From Allobosea sp. (GTDB taxonomy: Bacteria; Pseudomonadota; Alphaproteobacteria; Rhizobiales; Kaistiaceae), in assembly GCA_017307955.1 (NCBI GenBank), contig JAFKFV010000011.1, positions 278,735 through 342,734 of the forward strand: a stretch of 64,000 nucleotides of DNA. Direction: 5' to 3'. Within the stretch, counting starts at the first letter, position 1; each line of letters starts with the position of its first letter. Positions 44,455 through 53,330 of the stretch are shown piece after piece. The position numbers were made by a program, and so were the translations under genes. The notes beneath the pieces are model-generated. The model was given only the letters and a program-made list of their open reading frames with translations, was not told the DNA's origin and did not search any database.

Positions 44455-46095
44455 TTGGCCGATTCGCCGCCCGCCGCCAGCAGCCGCAACCGCACGATCG
44501 CCATCGCCTCGGCGATCTGGGGCGCCTCGATCTTCCTGTCGCGCATCATCGGCCTCGTCCGCGAGCAGATCGTCGGGCGAACGCTCGGCGCAAGCCGCGA
44601 GGCGGACCTCTATTTCGCCTCCTTCACGCTGCCGGACTTCCTCAACTATCTCCTCGCCGCCGGCGCGCTTTCGATCGTCTTTATCCCGATCTTCCTCGAG
44701 CATCTGCAGAAGGGCGATGAGGCCGGCGGCTGGCGCGCCTTCAGCGTCATCGCCAATTTCATCGCCGTGGTCGGGACGCTCGGCATCGTCCTGATGATGG
44801 TGTTCGCCCGGCCGCTCGCCGGCATCGTGGCTCCGGGCTTCACCGAGGCGGGCGAGATCGACACGCTTGTGCGGTTGATGCGCATAATCCTGCCGGCGCA
44901 GTTCTTCCACATCGTCGGCGGGCTTCTTTCGGCGACGCTGCAGGCGCAGGACCGCCATGCGCTGCCGGCGACCGCGCCGCTCGTCTATTCGGTCGGAATC
45001 ATCATTGGCGGCCTCCTTGGCGCCACCTTCGGCTGGGGTGCCGACGGCTTCGCCTGGGGCGTGCTGGTCGGCTCGATCGTCGGACCATTCGGCCTGCCGC
45101 TCTATGGCTGCCTGCGCCATGGCATGCGGTGGCATCCGACGCTGTCCTTCCGAAATCCGGATCTCGGCCGCTACCTCTTCCTGTCGCTGCCGATCATGCT
45201 CGGCTTTTCGATCGTCCTCGTGGACCAGTGGATCATCAAGAACCAGGCATCGTTCCTGCCGGCCGGCGATCTCTCCTACCTGCAATATGCGCGCACGCTG
45301 ATGAATGTGCCGATCGGCGTGTTCGGCATGGCGCTCGGGGTCGCCTCCTATCCGACGCTGTCGCGCACGGTCGCCAGCGGCCGAATCGACGAGGCCTATG
45401 GCGTGCTCGTCCATGCCGTCCGCCTGATGCTGGTCGCGACCTTCGCGGCGGAAGTGGCGATTACGCTGGCAGGTTTCGAGGCCGTCTATCTGATCTGGGG
45501 CGCCTTCGCGAGCCGCTTCACGCTTGCCGATGCCGCCGCGACCGCGACCGTCCTCTCCTTCATGTCGATCGGGCTTTGCGGCTGGGCGGCGCAGACGCTG
45601 ATCGGCCGCGGCTTCTATGCCCTCGGCAGCACCTGGATGCCGACGATCATCGGCACGATCGCGACGGTCGTGCTGATCCCGCTCTATGTCGTGCTCCGCC
45701 AGCAGGCCGGCGCGGTCGGGCTCGCCATTGCGAGTTCGGTGGCGATCCTCGCTTATGTGCTCGTGCTCGGCTTCCTGCAGCGCCGCCGCTTCGAGCGCGA
45801 GGCGCGGGCACGCGGCCAGGAATTGCCCAAGGATTCCGGCATGTTGGACGGAGCGGTCCGTGCCGGCGCTGCGGCGGCGATCGCGATAGGCGCCGGCCTT
45901 GCCTTCAGGACCGTCCTCGTCGAGTGGCTGCCCGGGCTCGGCATCGGCGTGATCCTGCTGCGCGGCGCCATCCTCTCGGTCGCCGGCATCGCCTTCTATG
46001 CCTTGCTGGCGCGGTTGTTTGGCCTCAAGGAGCTGGCCGAGGTCACGGCGCGGATCACGTCGCGTTTCAAGCGCAGGCGCAAGGTCGCCGGCTAG
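44455..46095 (+). CDS. murJ: MurJ/MviN-family lipid II flippase
   Basis: A multi-spanning protein of about 546 residues with the MurJ/MviN opening SRIIGLVREQIVGRTLGASREADLYFASFTLPDFLNYLLAAGALSIVFIP. It should flip lipid II across the inner membrane for peptidoglycan synthesis. The start is uncertain: a TTG at 44455 is used here, and an upstream TTG at 44398 is also in frame. Divergence from canonical MurJ means it could be a second paralogue. Confidence 0.82.
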   Translation: MADSPPAASSRNRTIAIASAIWGASIFLSRIIGLVREQIVGRTLGASREADLYFASFTLPDFLNYLLAAGALSIVFIPIFLEHLQKGDEAGGWRAFSVIANFIAVVGTLGIVLMMVFARPLAGIVAPGFTEAGEIDTLVRLMRIILPAQFFHIVGGLLSATLQAQDRHALPATAPLVYSVGIIIGGLLGATFGWGADGFAWGVLVGSIVGPFGLPLYGCLRHGMRWHPTLSFRNPDLGRYLFLSLPIMLGFSIVLVDQWIIKNQASFLPAGDLSYLQYARTLMNVPIGVFGMALGVASYPTLSRTVASGRIDEAYGVLVHAVRLMLVATFAAEVAITLAGFEAVYLIWGAFASRFTLADAAATATVLSFMSIGLCGWAAQTLIGRGFYALGSTWMPTIIGTIATVVLIPLYVVLRQQAGAVGLAIASSVAILAYVLVLGFLQRRRFEREARARGQELPKDSGMLDGAVRAGAAAAIAIGAGLAFRTVLVEWLPGLGIGVILLRGAILSVAGIAFYALLARLFGLKELAEVTARITSRFKRRRKVAG

Positions 46096-46509
46096 CTAGA
46101 ACTCATGGCCGCGCGAGCGGCGCTCCCTGACCGTTCGATCGAGCACGGCCGTGGTACGGCGGGCCATGGTCTCGCAGCGCCGGTGCAATTCGCGCAATTC
46201 CTCGTCACTCAGCCGCTCGATGCCCATGAAGTCATCTTCGGCATCTGAGACGCGGATGAGCTCGTCGAGCTTTGTCTGCAGGGCGGCGCCGTCGCGGTTC
46301 TGCGTGTTCTGGATGAGGAAGACCATCAGGAAGGTGATGATGGTCGTCGAGGTGTTGATGACCAGCTGCCAGGTCTCCGAAAAACCGAAGATCGGGCCGC
46401 TGGCCGCCCAGAGGACGACGCCGCCTAGGCAGACCAGAAACGCTATGGGCGTTCCGGCCGCATGGGCGGCGCGGGTCGCGAAGGCGGAGAACAGTCGATC
46501 GAAAGGCAT
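46096..46509 (-). CDS. Low-affinity iron permease family protein
   Basis: A 137-residue protein with two transmembrane helices (TPIAFLVCLGGVVLWAASGPIFG and WQLVINTSTTIITFLMVFLIQNTQNRD) and an acidic/basic cytoplasmic tail. The motif FLIQNTQNRDGAALQTKLDELI is typical of the Low_affinity_iron-permease-like family (PF04120); bacterial members are of uncertain function. It converges with murJ with no gap. Confidence 0.8.
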   Translation of the reverse strand: MPFDRLFSAFATRAAHAAGTPIAFLVCLGGVVLWAASGPIFGFSETWQLVINTSTTIITFLMVFLIQNTQNRDGAALQTKLDELIRVSDAEDDFMGIERLSDEELRELHRRCETMARRTTAVLDRTVRERRSRGHEF

Positions 46510-46642
46510 TGCGGCGGGCTTGTATGGATGAGCCCGCAAAGGGAACCCGCTGCTTGGAAGCAGCGGATTCAGTCTGCAGGGACGGCACCCGAACGCCAAG
46601 CCTCAGCTCTTGTTCCAGCGAGGCGCCGCCCCTTTTCGCAGC

Positions 46643-48307
46643 TCAGCGGCGCGGCCTGAGATCGCGGAGGCGGGCCGTGGCGGCGGCGAGCGGCGCATCG
46701 AGGCGGATCGCGCTCACCGGCTCGTCGCTGTCGATGCGCTTGGTGAAACAATACCGACCATTATCGACAAAAATCTCGATCAATCCGACATCGATGAACA
46801 AACGCAGCGCCGTCGGCCGGACGTCCTCGATGAAGTAGCGCGGCGAGGGCCGCTTGCCCGGCGGCACGAAGTCGAGCTCGAGCTTGTCGCCGTCATAGTC
46901 GAGGGCGACGCCGAAACTCGGATGGTCGAAGACGAGGCGGAAGGGCACGCCCGGTTCGCCGAGCTCGATCTCGACCTCGCCGAGCCCGTCGGCGAGCGGC
47001 AGGGGGCTGGCATCGGCGGGGATCGTCCGGGGCGGCTGCGGCAGGCGCAATTCGGCGACCGCCTCGATCGGCGGCGTCGACAGCGCCCCCTCGCTCCAGA
47101 CGAGCCGGCGCGGAAAGGTCATGCAGCTCGGGAAGTCGTGTTCCTTGAAGACGTCGGTCCAGTTCGCCGCCCAGGAGATGCCGAACGGACCATCGGCGCC
47201 GACGATGCCCTGGAAAGCGTAGCAGTCGGTGCCGTGGTCGAGCTCGTCGCGGCGGATCGGCGTGAAGCGGGCGCCATCGAAGCGGCCGGTGAGGGCGATG
47301 GTCATGTTGCGGCGGCGGCTCACCTCGTCGCGCGAGCCGAGCATGCCGAAGATCAGCACGAAGAGGCGTTCGCCCTCGCCGTCGAGCGCCACCATGCAGG
47401 GGCATTCGGCGGGCAGCTTCTGCGTCGTCGGCTCGCTGTGCAGCACGCCGGCGAAACGCCAGCCCTCGGCGCCGTCCGCGCTGTCGCTCTCATAGAGCAG
47501 CACCAGCGCCGCCCGGTCGTCGCCGCCGCCGAGCAGCATCTTCCAGCGCCCGTCCGGCCCCTTGAAGACGTAAGGATCGCGGAAATCCTTGCGATAGCCG
47601 GGGAGGTCGGGCGTTTCGGTCACGACCGGCGTCGCCTCGCCGGGCGCCAGCAGATCCGTCGAGACGGCGGTCATCTGCCATTCCCAGTTCGGCGTCCGGT
47701 CGTCCTCGCGGTCGGTGTAGAAGACGCGCAGCGAGCCGTCGGCCTGCGGAACGGCCGAGCCGGAAAAGACCCCGCCGGTCTTGGCATCGGAGGCCAGCAT
47801 CTCGGCGCGCGGCAAAAGGAAGATTGGCTGGTCGGCCCAGTCGATGCCGTTCCTCGAAGCTGCATGGCCCCAATGCATCGTGTTCCAGCGCAGGCTGTGC
47901 GGATAATGCTGGTAGAAGAGATGCATGCGCCCGCCGGCCTCCGAGAGGCCGTTCGGATCGTTCATCCAGCCGAAGGGCGGCGCGAGATGCAGCCGGTAGC
48001 GCGGCGAGACCTGGCGGTTGCGCCCGGTGGTGAAGAGAGTGCGGATGCCCTCGTCGAGGACGCGCGCCGGATCGAAGGCATAGACGAGGGATACGTCCGT
48101 CGCGGCCGGATCGAAGGCGAGCGACGCTGGTCCCTCTTCGAGATCGGCCGCCTCGCTGCGGGTGAAGTCGTCGGAGCGCGGGCCGGCGAGGAGGATCGTC
48201 GATCCATTCGCCGTCGTCAGGGTGACGCGCGAGGCGTCCGCTTCGCCAACCGGCTTCTGGAAGACATGCAGGGTTTCGCCGTGTCGGACGGCGAGATCGA
48301 TCTTCAT
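46643..48307 (-). CDS. GH32 fructan/sucrose hydrolase
   Basis: A 554-residue glycosidase with the GH32 nucleophile WMNDPNG (Asp117), transition-state RDP (Arg243-Asp244) and acid/base in ECPCM (Glu301), plus a C-terminal beta sandwich (IEIFVDNGRYCFTKRI). There is an extra N-terminal segment of about 105 residues before the five-blade propeller. There is no signal peptide, so it acts in the cytoplasm on imported fructans or sucrose. Last gene of a leftward operon with an ABC importer and LacI. Confidence 0.92.
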   Translation of the reverse strand: MKIDLAVRHGETLHVFQKPVGEADASRVTLTTANGSTILLAGPRSDDFTRSEAADLEEGPASLAFDPAATDVSLVYAFDPARVLDEGIRTLFTTGRNRQVSPRYRLHLAPPFGWMNDPNGLSEAGGRMHLFYQHYPHSLRWNTMHWGHAASRNGIDWADQPIFLLPRAEMLASDAKTGGVFSGSAVPQADGSLRVFYTDREDDRTPNWEWQMTAVSTDLLAPGEATPVVTETPDLPGYRKDFRDPYVFKGPDGRWKMLLGGGDDRAALVLLYESDSADGAEGWRFAGVLHSEPTTQKLPAECPCMVALDGEGERLFVLIFGMLGSRDEVSRRRNMTIALTGRFDGARFTPIRRDELDHGTDCYAFQGIVGADGPFGISWAANWTDVFKEHDFPSCMTFPRRLVWSEGALSTPPIEAVAELRLPQPPRTIPADASPLPLADGLGEVEIELGEPGVPFRLVFDHPSFGVALDYDGDKLELDFVPPGKRPSPRYFIEDVRPTALRLFIDVGLIEIFVDNGRYCFTKRIDSDEPVSAIRLDAPLAAATARLRDLRPRR

Positions 48308-48330
48308 GGACGTCGTCCCTTGTTGCGGCA

Positions 48331-49224
48331 TCAGCCCTTGACGGCCGAGGAGATGAAGGAGCTGACGAACCAACGCTGGAACGCCAGATAGAAGATGAGC
48401 ACCGGGATCATCATCATGACCGAGGCGGCCATGGCGCTGTTCCAGTAGACGCTGTCATGGCCGAAGAACGAGGCGATGCCGACCGAAATCGGCCGCGCAC
48501 GATCGGTCTGCGTCACCATCAGCGGCCACAGATACTGGTTCCAGGTCTCGATGCCGAGCAGGATCGCGACCGTCGCGAGCACAGGCAGGCTGATCGGCAG
48601 GAACACCGACCAGTAGATGCGGAACGGCCCGGCGCCATCCACCGTCGCGGCGTCATAGATGTCGCGCGGCACCTGGATGAAGAACTGATAGATCAGGAAG
48701 ATGTAGAGCGGGCTCGCCATGAAGGGCAGGATCTGGGCCGCGAAGCTGTCGGAAAGGCCGACGCGGTTCACGATGGTGAGGAGCGGCAGCACGATCGATT
48801 CCTGCGGCACGATATAGAGCGCGATGAGCGCGGTCAGGATCACCGCTCGGCCGGGCAGCCGCCCCCAGGCGAGCACAAAGGCGGCCATCGAATTGAGGAA
48901 CACGCCGCCGAGCACCGTCACGAACAGGATGATCAGCGAATTCAGGAGATAGCGGCCGAAGGGCAGCGCGCCGGAGAAGGTCCAGACATCGCGGAAATTC
49001 TGCAGCGAGGGATCGGAGACCCAGAAGGCGCGGAACGAGCCCATGTCGCCGAGGATCTGGAACCGGTCGGGCTTCAGGCTCGCCACTGCCAAAAGGAACA
49101 GTGGCGAGATGACGACGAGGGCGAGGATCGACACCGCGACGACCGCGATGACGCGGCTCCAGTCGCGCGGCACGGGCCGCGAGGGTGCCGGGGCGAGGCT
49201 GGCGGGATGCGAGATCGAGGTCAT
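48331..49224 (-). CDS. ABC sugar transporter permease (MalG-like)
   Basis: A 297-residue CUT1 permease with loop DAATVDGAG and C-terminal SFISSAVKG. The start overlaps the upstream permease stop by 4 bp. The GH32 gene follows after 23 bp. Fructo-oligosaccharide or sucrose uptake is likely from context. Confidence 0.88.
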   Translation of the reverse strand: MTSISHPASLAPAPSRPVPRDWSRVIAVVAVSILALVVISPLFLLAVASLKPDRFQILGDMGSFRAFWVSDPSLQNFRDVWTFSGALPFGRYLLNSLIILFVTVLGGVFLNSMAAFVLAWGRLPGRAVILTALIALYIVPQESIVLPLLTIVNRVGLSDSFAAQILPFMASPLYIFLIYQFFIQVPRDIYDAATVDGAGPFRIYWSVFLPISLPVLATVAILLGIETWNQYLWPLMVTQTDRARPISVGIASFFGHDSVYWNSAMAASVMMMIPVLIFYLAFQRWFVSSFISSAVKG

Positions 49225-50144
49225 TTGCGGTCCCTCACCACGAAGCGCTGCACCAGCGAGACGATAAGGACGATGAAGAAGAGGATGATGGCGACGGCGG
49301 AGGCGAGGCCGAGCCGCTGGTTCACGAAGCCGGCCGTGAACATGTAGTGGACGACGGTGTCCGTCGTGCCGCGCGGGCCGCCCTGGGTCAGGATGTTCAC
49401 CTGCGTGAACAGCTTGAAGGCCTGGATGGTGGTGATGATGAGCACGAAGATATGCGTCTGGCGCAGCGAGGGCATGGTGACATGCCAGAAGCGCTGCCAG
49501 CGATTGGCGCCGTCGAGCTCGGCCGCCTCATAGAGCGATTCCGGGATGCCCTGGAGACCGGCGAGATAGACGATCATCTGGAAGCCATAGGCCTGCCAGG
49601 CCGAGAGCAGCACCAGCGCCGGCATCGCGAAGCGCGGATCGCCGAGCCAGTCGACCGGGCCGGCCATGCCGAAGGAGAGCACCGACAGGATCTGGTTGAA
49701 CGGGCCGGTCGGATACTGGAACAAGGTCGCCCAGATGACGCAGACGACGACCATCGAGGTGATCGCCGGCAGGAAGAACAGGCCGCGGAAGACGTTGCGG
49801 AACGGCAGCTTGGTGTTGAGGATCAGCGCCACGGCGAGCGCGAAGCCGCACTGCACCGGCAGCACCATCAGCGTGAAGCGGGCGACGTTCCAGAGCGCGA
49901 CCCAGAATTCGTGGTCGGAAAGGATGTTCTGGAAGTTGTCGAGGCCGACGAAGCGCGGCGGCACCGGCCGCGGGATCAGCCGCTCATTGGTGAGCGCGAT
50001 CCGGAACGAGGACAGGAAGGGCAGCAGCAGGAAGACGGCGATGAGCGCGAGCGCCGGCAGCAGCATCGCCGCCTCCTGCACCCGGCCGCCGAACAGCGCC
50101 CCGCGCCGGCCCGCGCCAGGGGCGGGCACCGCATCGATCGACAT
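49221..50144 (-). CDS. ABC sugar transporter permease (MalF-like)
   Basis: A 307-residue CUT1 permease starting MSIDAVPAPGAG with six helices and the EAA loop EAAELDGAN. It follows the SBP gene across a 60-bp gap with a 12-bp GC hairpin. Works with the MalG-like subunit. Confidence 0.88.
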   Translation of the reverse strand: MSIDAVPAPGAGRRGALFGGRVQEAAMLLPALALIAVFLLLPFLSSFRIALTNERLIPRPVPPRFVGLDNFQNILSDHEFWVALWNVARFTLMVLPVQCGFALAVALILNTKLPFRNVFRGLFFLPAITSMVVVCVIWATLFQYPTGPFNQILSVLSFGMAGPVDWLGDPRFAMPALVLLSAWQAYGFQMIVYLAGLQGIPESLYEAAELDGANRWQRFWHVTMPSLRQTHIFVLIITTIQAFKLFTQVNILTQGGPRGTTDTVVHYMFTAGFVNQRLGLASAVAIILFFIVLIVSLVQRFVVRDRK

Positions 50145-50165
50145 GGATTCCTCCCGGTTTGAAAG

Positions 50166-50193
50166 GGGCCGCGCCGGAGCGCCGGCGCGGCCC
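50166..50193 (-). other. GC hairpin between SBP and permease
   Basis: A 12-bp stem GGGCCGCGCCGG/CCGGCGCGGCCC with a 4-nt loop, no U-run. Same placement as in the other three importers. Confidence 0.55.
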
Positions 50194-50204
50194 GCTCACG
50201 AGGC

Positions 50205-51509
50205 TCAGTTGCCGCCGAAGGGCGGATAGCCGTCATTGTCCTCGATATCGGCGTCGATTTCCTTGGCGGCCCTGGAGAGCTCGTCCTTGGCGTCGGCACC
50301 GTCGAAGATGTTGTTCATCGCCTTCTGGAAGGCGAGGGTGATGGTCGGATAGGCCGGATGCGGCGGACGCGGCACGGCGCTCTTCGAGGCCTGCTCGAAG
50401 GCGAGCGCCATGGCGCCACCCTCTGCATAGAGGGGCGAATCCGCCGCGAAGGACTTCAGGCCCGGGAAGCCGGCATGCTCGCGATAGGCGGCGCGATAAT
50501 CGGGATCCTGCAGCATGAAGGAGAGGAACTTGCCGGCCAGCGCCGGGTCGGATGCGTTCTTGGTGATCGCATAGATCCAGGTGCCGTTCGGGCTGGCACT
50601 CTTCTCACCGAACTTCGGCAGCGGCACCACGACGACGTCGTCGCCCATCTGCGCCTTGGCCTCGGCATAGAACCAGTGGCCGCCCCACGCGAGCGCGGCC
50701 GGACGCCCTTCGGCATAGAACTGGTTGCCGCCGGCCGACTGCGGCACGACCCAACCCTTCTGCACCCAGCTCTGCATCATCTTCGCCGCCTCGACGCAGG
50801 TATCGCCGTCGAGCGTGCCCTCGGCCTTCCAGGTGGTGCGGTCGATCAGGTCGCAGCCGAAGGATTCGAGCACCGGCTCATAGGCATAGGTGATCCACTC
50901 GGTCTTGGTGCCGTAGGAGCGGAAAAGGTCGATCGGCCACTTCACGCCCGGCGTCGTCGAGAGCTTCTCGAGCAGCGCCTCGAACTCGTCCTTGGTCCAG
51001 GCGTCATCGACCGAGGTCGGGATGCGCACGCCGAGATCGGTCAGCTGCTTGCGGCTCGCATAGAGCGCCACGGTCGAATCGACGAGCGCCACGGCATAGA
51101 GCTGCTTGTCGACCGGGTAGGTGCCCTGCGAGACGTTCGACGCCGTCATGTCGTCGAGCACCGCCTTGTCGATGAAGGGGGCGATCGGCTGGATGAAGCC
51201 GGACCAGACATAGTTGGCGAGGAACGGCGCATCGAGCTCCATGATGTCGGGCAGCGCATTGGCGGAAACCGCCGCGCCGACCTTCTCGTTATAGGCATCG
51301 TGCGGCGTGTTGATGAGTTCGATGGTCGTGCCCGGATTGGCCGCCTCGAACTTCTTCGCCGTGTCGGTGATGATCTTCACCTCATAGGGGTCGCCCTGGA
51401 ACATGAGCTTCAGGGTGGCCGCCTCGGCCGACGACAGGCCTGCAAGCCCGGCGCCGAGCGCCGTGGTGAGCGCCGTCAGGCGCAGTAAACGATTACCCAT
51501 GCGTGACAT
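50205..51509 (-). CDS. ABC sugar-binding protein of the fructan importer
   Basis: A 434-residue family-1 SBP with a Sec signal (LTALTTALGAGLAGLSSAEA, mature from ATLKLMF). Start MSRMGNR at 51509 has a GGGAGAGG site; the ATG three codons later is an alternative. Blocks include NALPDIMELDAPFLANYV, SYGTKTEWITYAYEPV and AWGGHWFYAEAKAQMG. A LacI-like operator sequence lies within its first codons. Confidence 0.88.
   Translation of the reverse strand: MSRMGNRLLRLTALTTALGAGLAGLSSAEAATLKLMFQGDPYEVKIITDTAKKFEAANPGTTIELINTPHDAYNEKVGAAVSANALPDIMELDAPFLANYVWSGFIQPIAPFIDKAVLDDMTASNVSQGTYPVDKQLYAVALVDSTVALYASRKQLTDLGVRIPTSVDDAWTKDEFEALLEKLSTTPGVKWPIDLFRSYGTKTEWITYAYEPVLESFGCDLIDRTTWKAEGTLDGDTCVEAAKMMQSWVQKGWVVPQSAGGNQFYAEGRPAALAWGGHWFYAEAKAQMGDDVVVVPLPKFGEKSASPNGTWIYAITKNASDPALAGKFLSFMLQDPDYRAAYREHAGFPGLKSFAADSPLYAEGGAMALAFEQASKSAVPRPPHPAYPTITLAFQKAMNNIFDGADAKDELSRAAKEIDADIEDNDGYPPFGGN
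51485..51496 (-). promoter_or_regulatory. LacI-type operator in the SBP start region
   Basis: GTAAACGATTAC, a near-palindrome with central CG, 13 bp inside the SBP gene. It matches GTAAACGATAAC upstream of the lacI gene (52587-52598) in 11 of 12 positions. Confidence 0.45.
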
Positions 51510-51546
51510 GAACGTCCTCTCCCTCATGCAACCGGTCCGCGGCGCT

Positions 51547-52563
51547 TCACACCGAAGCGCGTTCGACGAAGCGGAACGGAATCTCCTCGATACTCCCCGC
51601 CGGCGCCTCATGCCCGGCGAGAATCTCGGCGGCGCGCCGGCCCATGGCCCGGTGCGGCAGCGCCATCGTGGTGAGCGGGGGATCGAGCCTTGCGGCGATC
51701 TCCACCTGATTGTCGAAGCTCGCGACCGCGACATCGCGCGGGATCGCGAGATCATGCCGGCGCAGCGCGCCATAGACCTCGAGCGCCACGCGGTCATTGC
51801 CGCAGAGGATCGCGTCGGGGCGCGCCGCAGCGCCGCCGAAGAGTTCCGCGACATGCTCGAAGACGAGGCTGCGCGCCTGGCCCGAATAGGTGCCGCGGGT
51901 CGCGGGCCGCATCAGCGTCTCGTCGACGGCAAGGCCGGCCGCGGCATGCGCGTCGCGGAAGCCATCGGCGCGCAATTCGCCCGCGAGAAGGCCGGGGAGG
52001 TTGATGAAGGCGATGCGCCGCCGACCGGAGGCGATGAGGTGGCGGGTGATCGTCGCGCCCGCCTCGCGCTCGGCCGGCACCAGCGAGGGGATCACATCCT
52101 CGGCGTCGCGGCAGTTGATCATCAACCGGATGGCGTCGCGCGCCTCGGGCGGCAGTTCCACGACCTGATGATACATCGTCGCATAGGCGATCGCCTGCGG
52201 CATCAGCCGCTGCAACTCGGCGATGCTCGCCGCGACGGGGCGGCCGCTGCCGGTCGAGGTGACGATCACGGAGAGGCCGTCGGCGCGCATCGAATTGTCG
52301 AAGGCGCGCATGATCTCGGTTGCGAAGGGTTGGGTGATGAGCCCGTCGGCGACGATGCCGATGATCGGCATCACGCCGCGCCGCATGCCCCGCGCCACGA
52401 GGTTCGGCACGTAGCCGAGCTCGTTCGCGAGCGCGCGGATGCGCTCGCGGGTGTCGGCCGACATGCGGATCGAGCCGTCGCCATGCAGCGCGCCGGAAAC
52501 GGTCTTGACGGAGACGCCAAGCCGGCCGGCAATATCCTGCAGGGAGACCTTGGCGCGCGACAT
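51547..52563 (-). CDS. LacI-family regulator of the fructan operon
   Basis: A 338-residue repressor with an N-terminal HTH (SLQDIAGRLGVSVKTVSGALHG) and LacI sensor domain (PIIGIVADGLITQPFATEIMRAFD; VAVASFDNQVEIAARLDPPLTTM). It is the first gene of the leftward operon with SBP, permeases and GH32, 37 bp upstream of the SBP. It probably represses its own operon through two GTAAACGATWAC sites and responds to a fructose-containing sugar. Confidence 0.88.
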   Translation of the reverse strand: MSRAKVSLQDIAGRLGVSVKTVSGALHGDGSIRMSADTRERIRALANELGYVPNLVARGMRRGVMPIIGIVADGLITQPFATEIMRAFDNSMRADGLSVIVTSTGSGRPVAASIAELQRLMPQAIAYATMYHQVVELPPEARDAIRLMINCRDAEDVIPSLVPAEREAGATITRHLIASGRRRIAFINLPGLLAGELRADGFRDAHAAAGLAVDETLMRPATRGTYSGQARSLVFEHVAELFGGAAARPDAILCGNDRVALEVYGALRRHDLAIPRDVAVASFDNQVEIAARLDPPLTTMALPHRAMGRRAAEILAGHEAPAGSIEEIPFRFVERASV

Positions 52564-52586
52564 CGAGCGTGGCGTTTCCGCGGTGG

Positions 52587-52598
52587 GTTATCGTTTAC
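52587..52598 (-). promoter_or_regulatory. LacI-type operator upstream of lacI
   Basis: On the minus strand GTAAACGATAAC, 24 bp before the lacI start. Together with the copy at 51485-51496 it fits a two-site repression arrangement. No clear -35/-10 was seen. Confidence 0.45.
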
Positions 52599-52732
52599 TC
52601 ACGTCTATCTGAACGGGTTTGCGTGTCAAGTCCCTCTGATCCGTCGGTGGGCTTGCGCTAGATCAGAACCGGGCCTTCGAGCCGGCACGAAGCTTCCGGG
52701 CCGGATCGGAAGATCCATACGGGGGAAGGAAC

Positions 52733-53305
52733 ATGCCAGACATCAAAGCTTCAGGGAGGGCGGCCCTGATCGCCGGCGCCGCCGTGCTTGCCTCTCTCTA
52801 CGCCGCCGGCCCGGTCATGGCCGCGTCGGGCGCAGCGCTGGAGGAGACCTGCGCCAGCGAGGCGGCCAAGCGCCTCAAGGTCGGCCGCGATCAGGTCACG
52901 ACGCTGCCCGGCGAAGTCTATCAGGGCCAGACCATCGTCACCGGCCAGACGCCGCCGTCCGGCGACGATGTCACGTCCTTCCAGTGCCGTTTCAGCGGCA
53001 AGGGCGCGCTCGCGAAGTTCAGGGCCTATCCGCCGGCCGGCGGCGGTCCGGCAGCGCCGGCCGAGGCCGCGCCCGGGGCGATCATGGACCAGAGCGTGCC
53101 GAAGGCGGCGCGCAAGACCTGCCTCAAGGCCGTCGCCAAGGTGACGAACATCAAGCAGGTCGCGATCACGGCGATGATTTTCTCTGAGGCCAATTCCGAG
53201 GTCACGATCGGGGTCGGGCCGCAGAAGGCGCCCTGGCGCTGCCTCGTCTCGAATACGGGCGTCGTGCAGGAAACCATGTCGCTCGCCGACGAAGGCGCGC
53301 TCTGA
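52733..53305 (+). CDS. Secreted protein with two similar halves
   Basis: A 190-residue protein with a Sec signal (AALIAGAAVLASLYAAGPVMAA). The mature part has two segments of similar pattern, each beginning with a cysteine within an Ala/Lys helix (EETCASEAAKRL; KTCLKAVAKV) and ending with F/W-R/Q-C near 38-45 residues later (FQCRFSG; WRCLVSN), separated by a Pro/Ala linker. It looks like a duplicated periplasmic domain. Function unknown. Confidence 0.6.
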   Translation: MPDIKASGRAALIAGAAVLASLYAAGPVMAASGAALEETCASEAAKRLKVGRDQVTTLPGEVYQGQTIVTGQTPPSGDDVTSFQCRFSGKGALAKFRAYPPAGGGPAAPAEAAPGAIMDQSVPKAARKTCLKAVAKVTNIKQVAITAMIFSEANSEVTIGVGPQKAPWRCLVSNTGVVQETMSLADEGAL

Positions 53306-53330
53306 CCGCGAGCGAGAGGGGGAGGTGACC

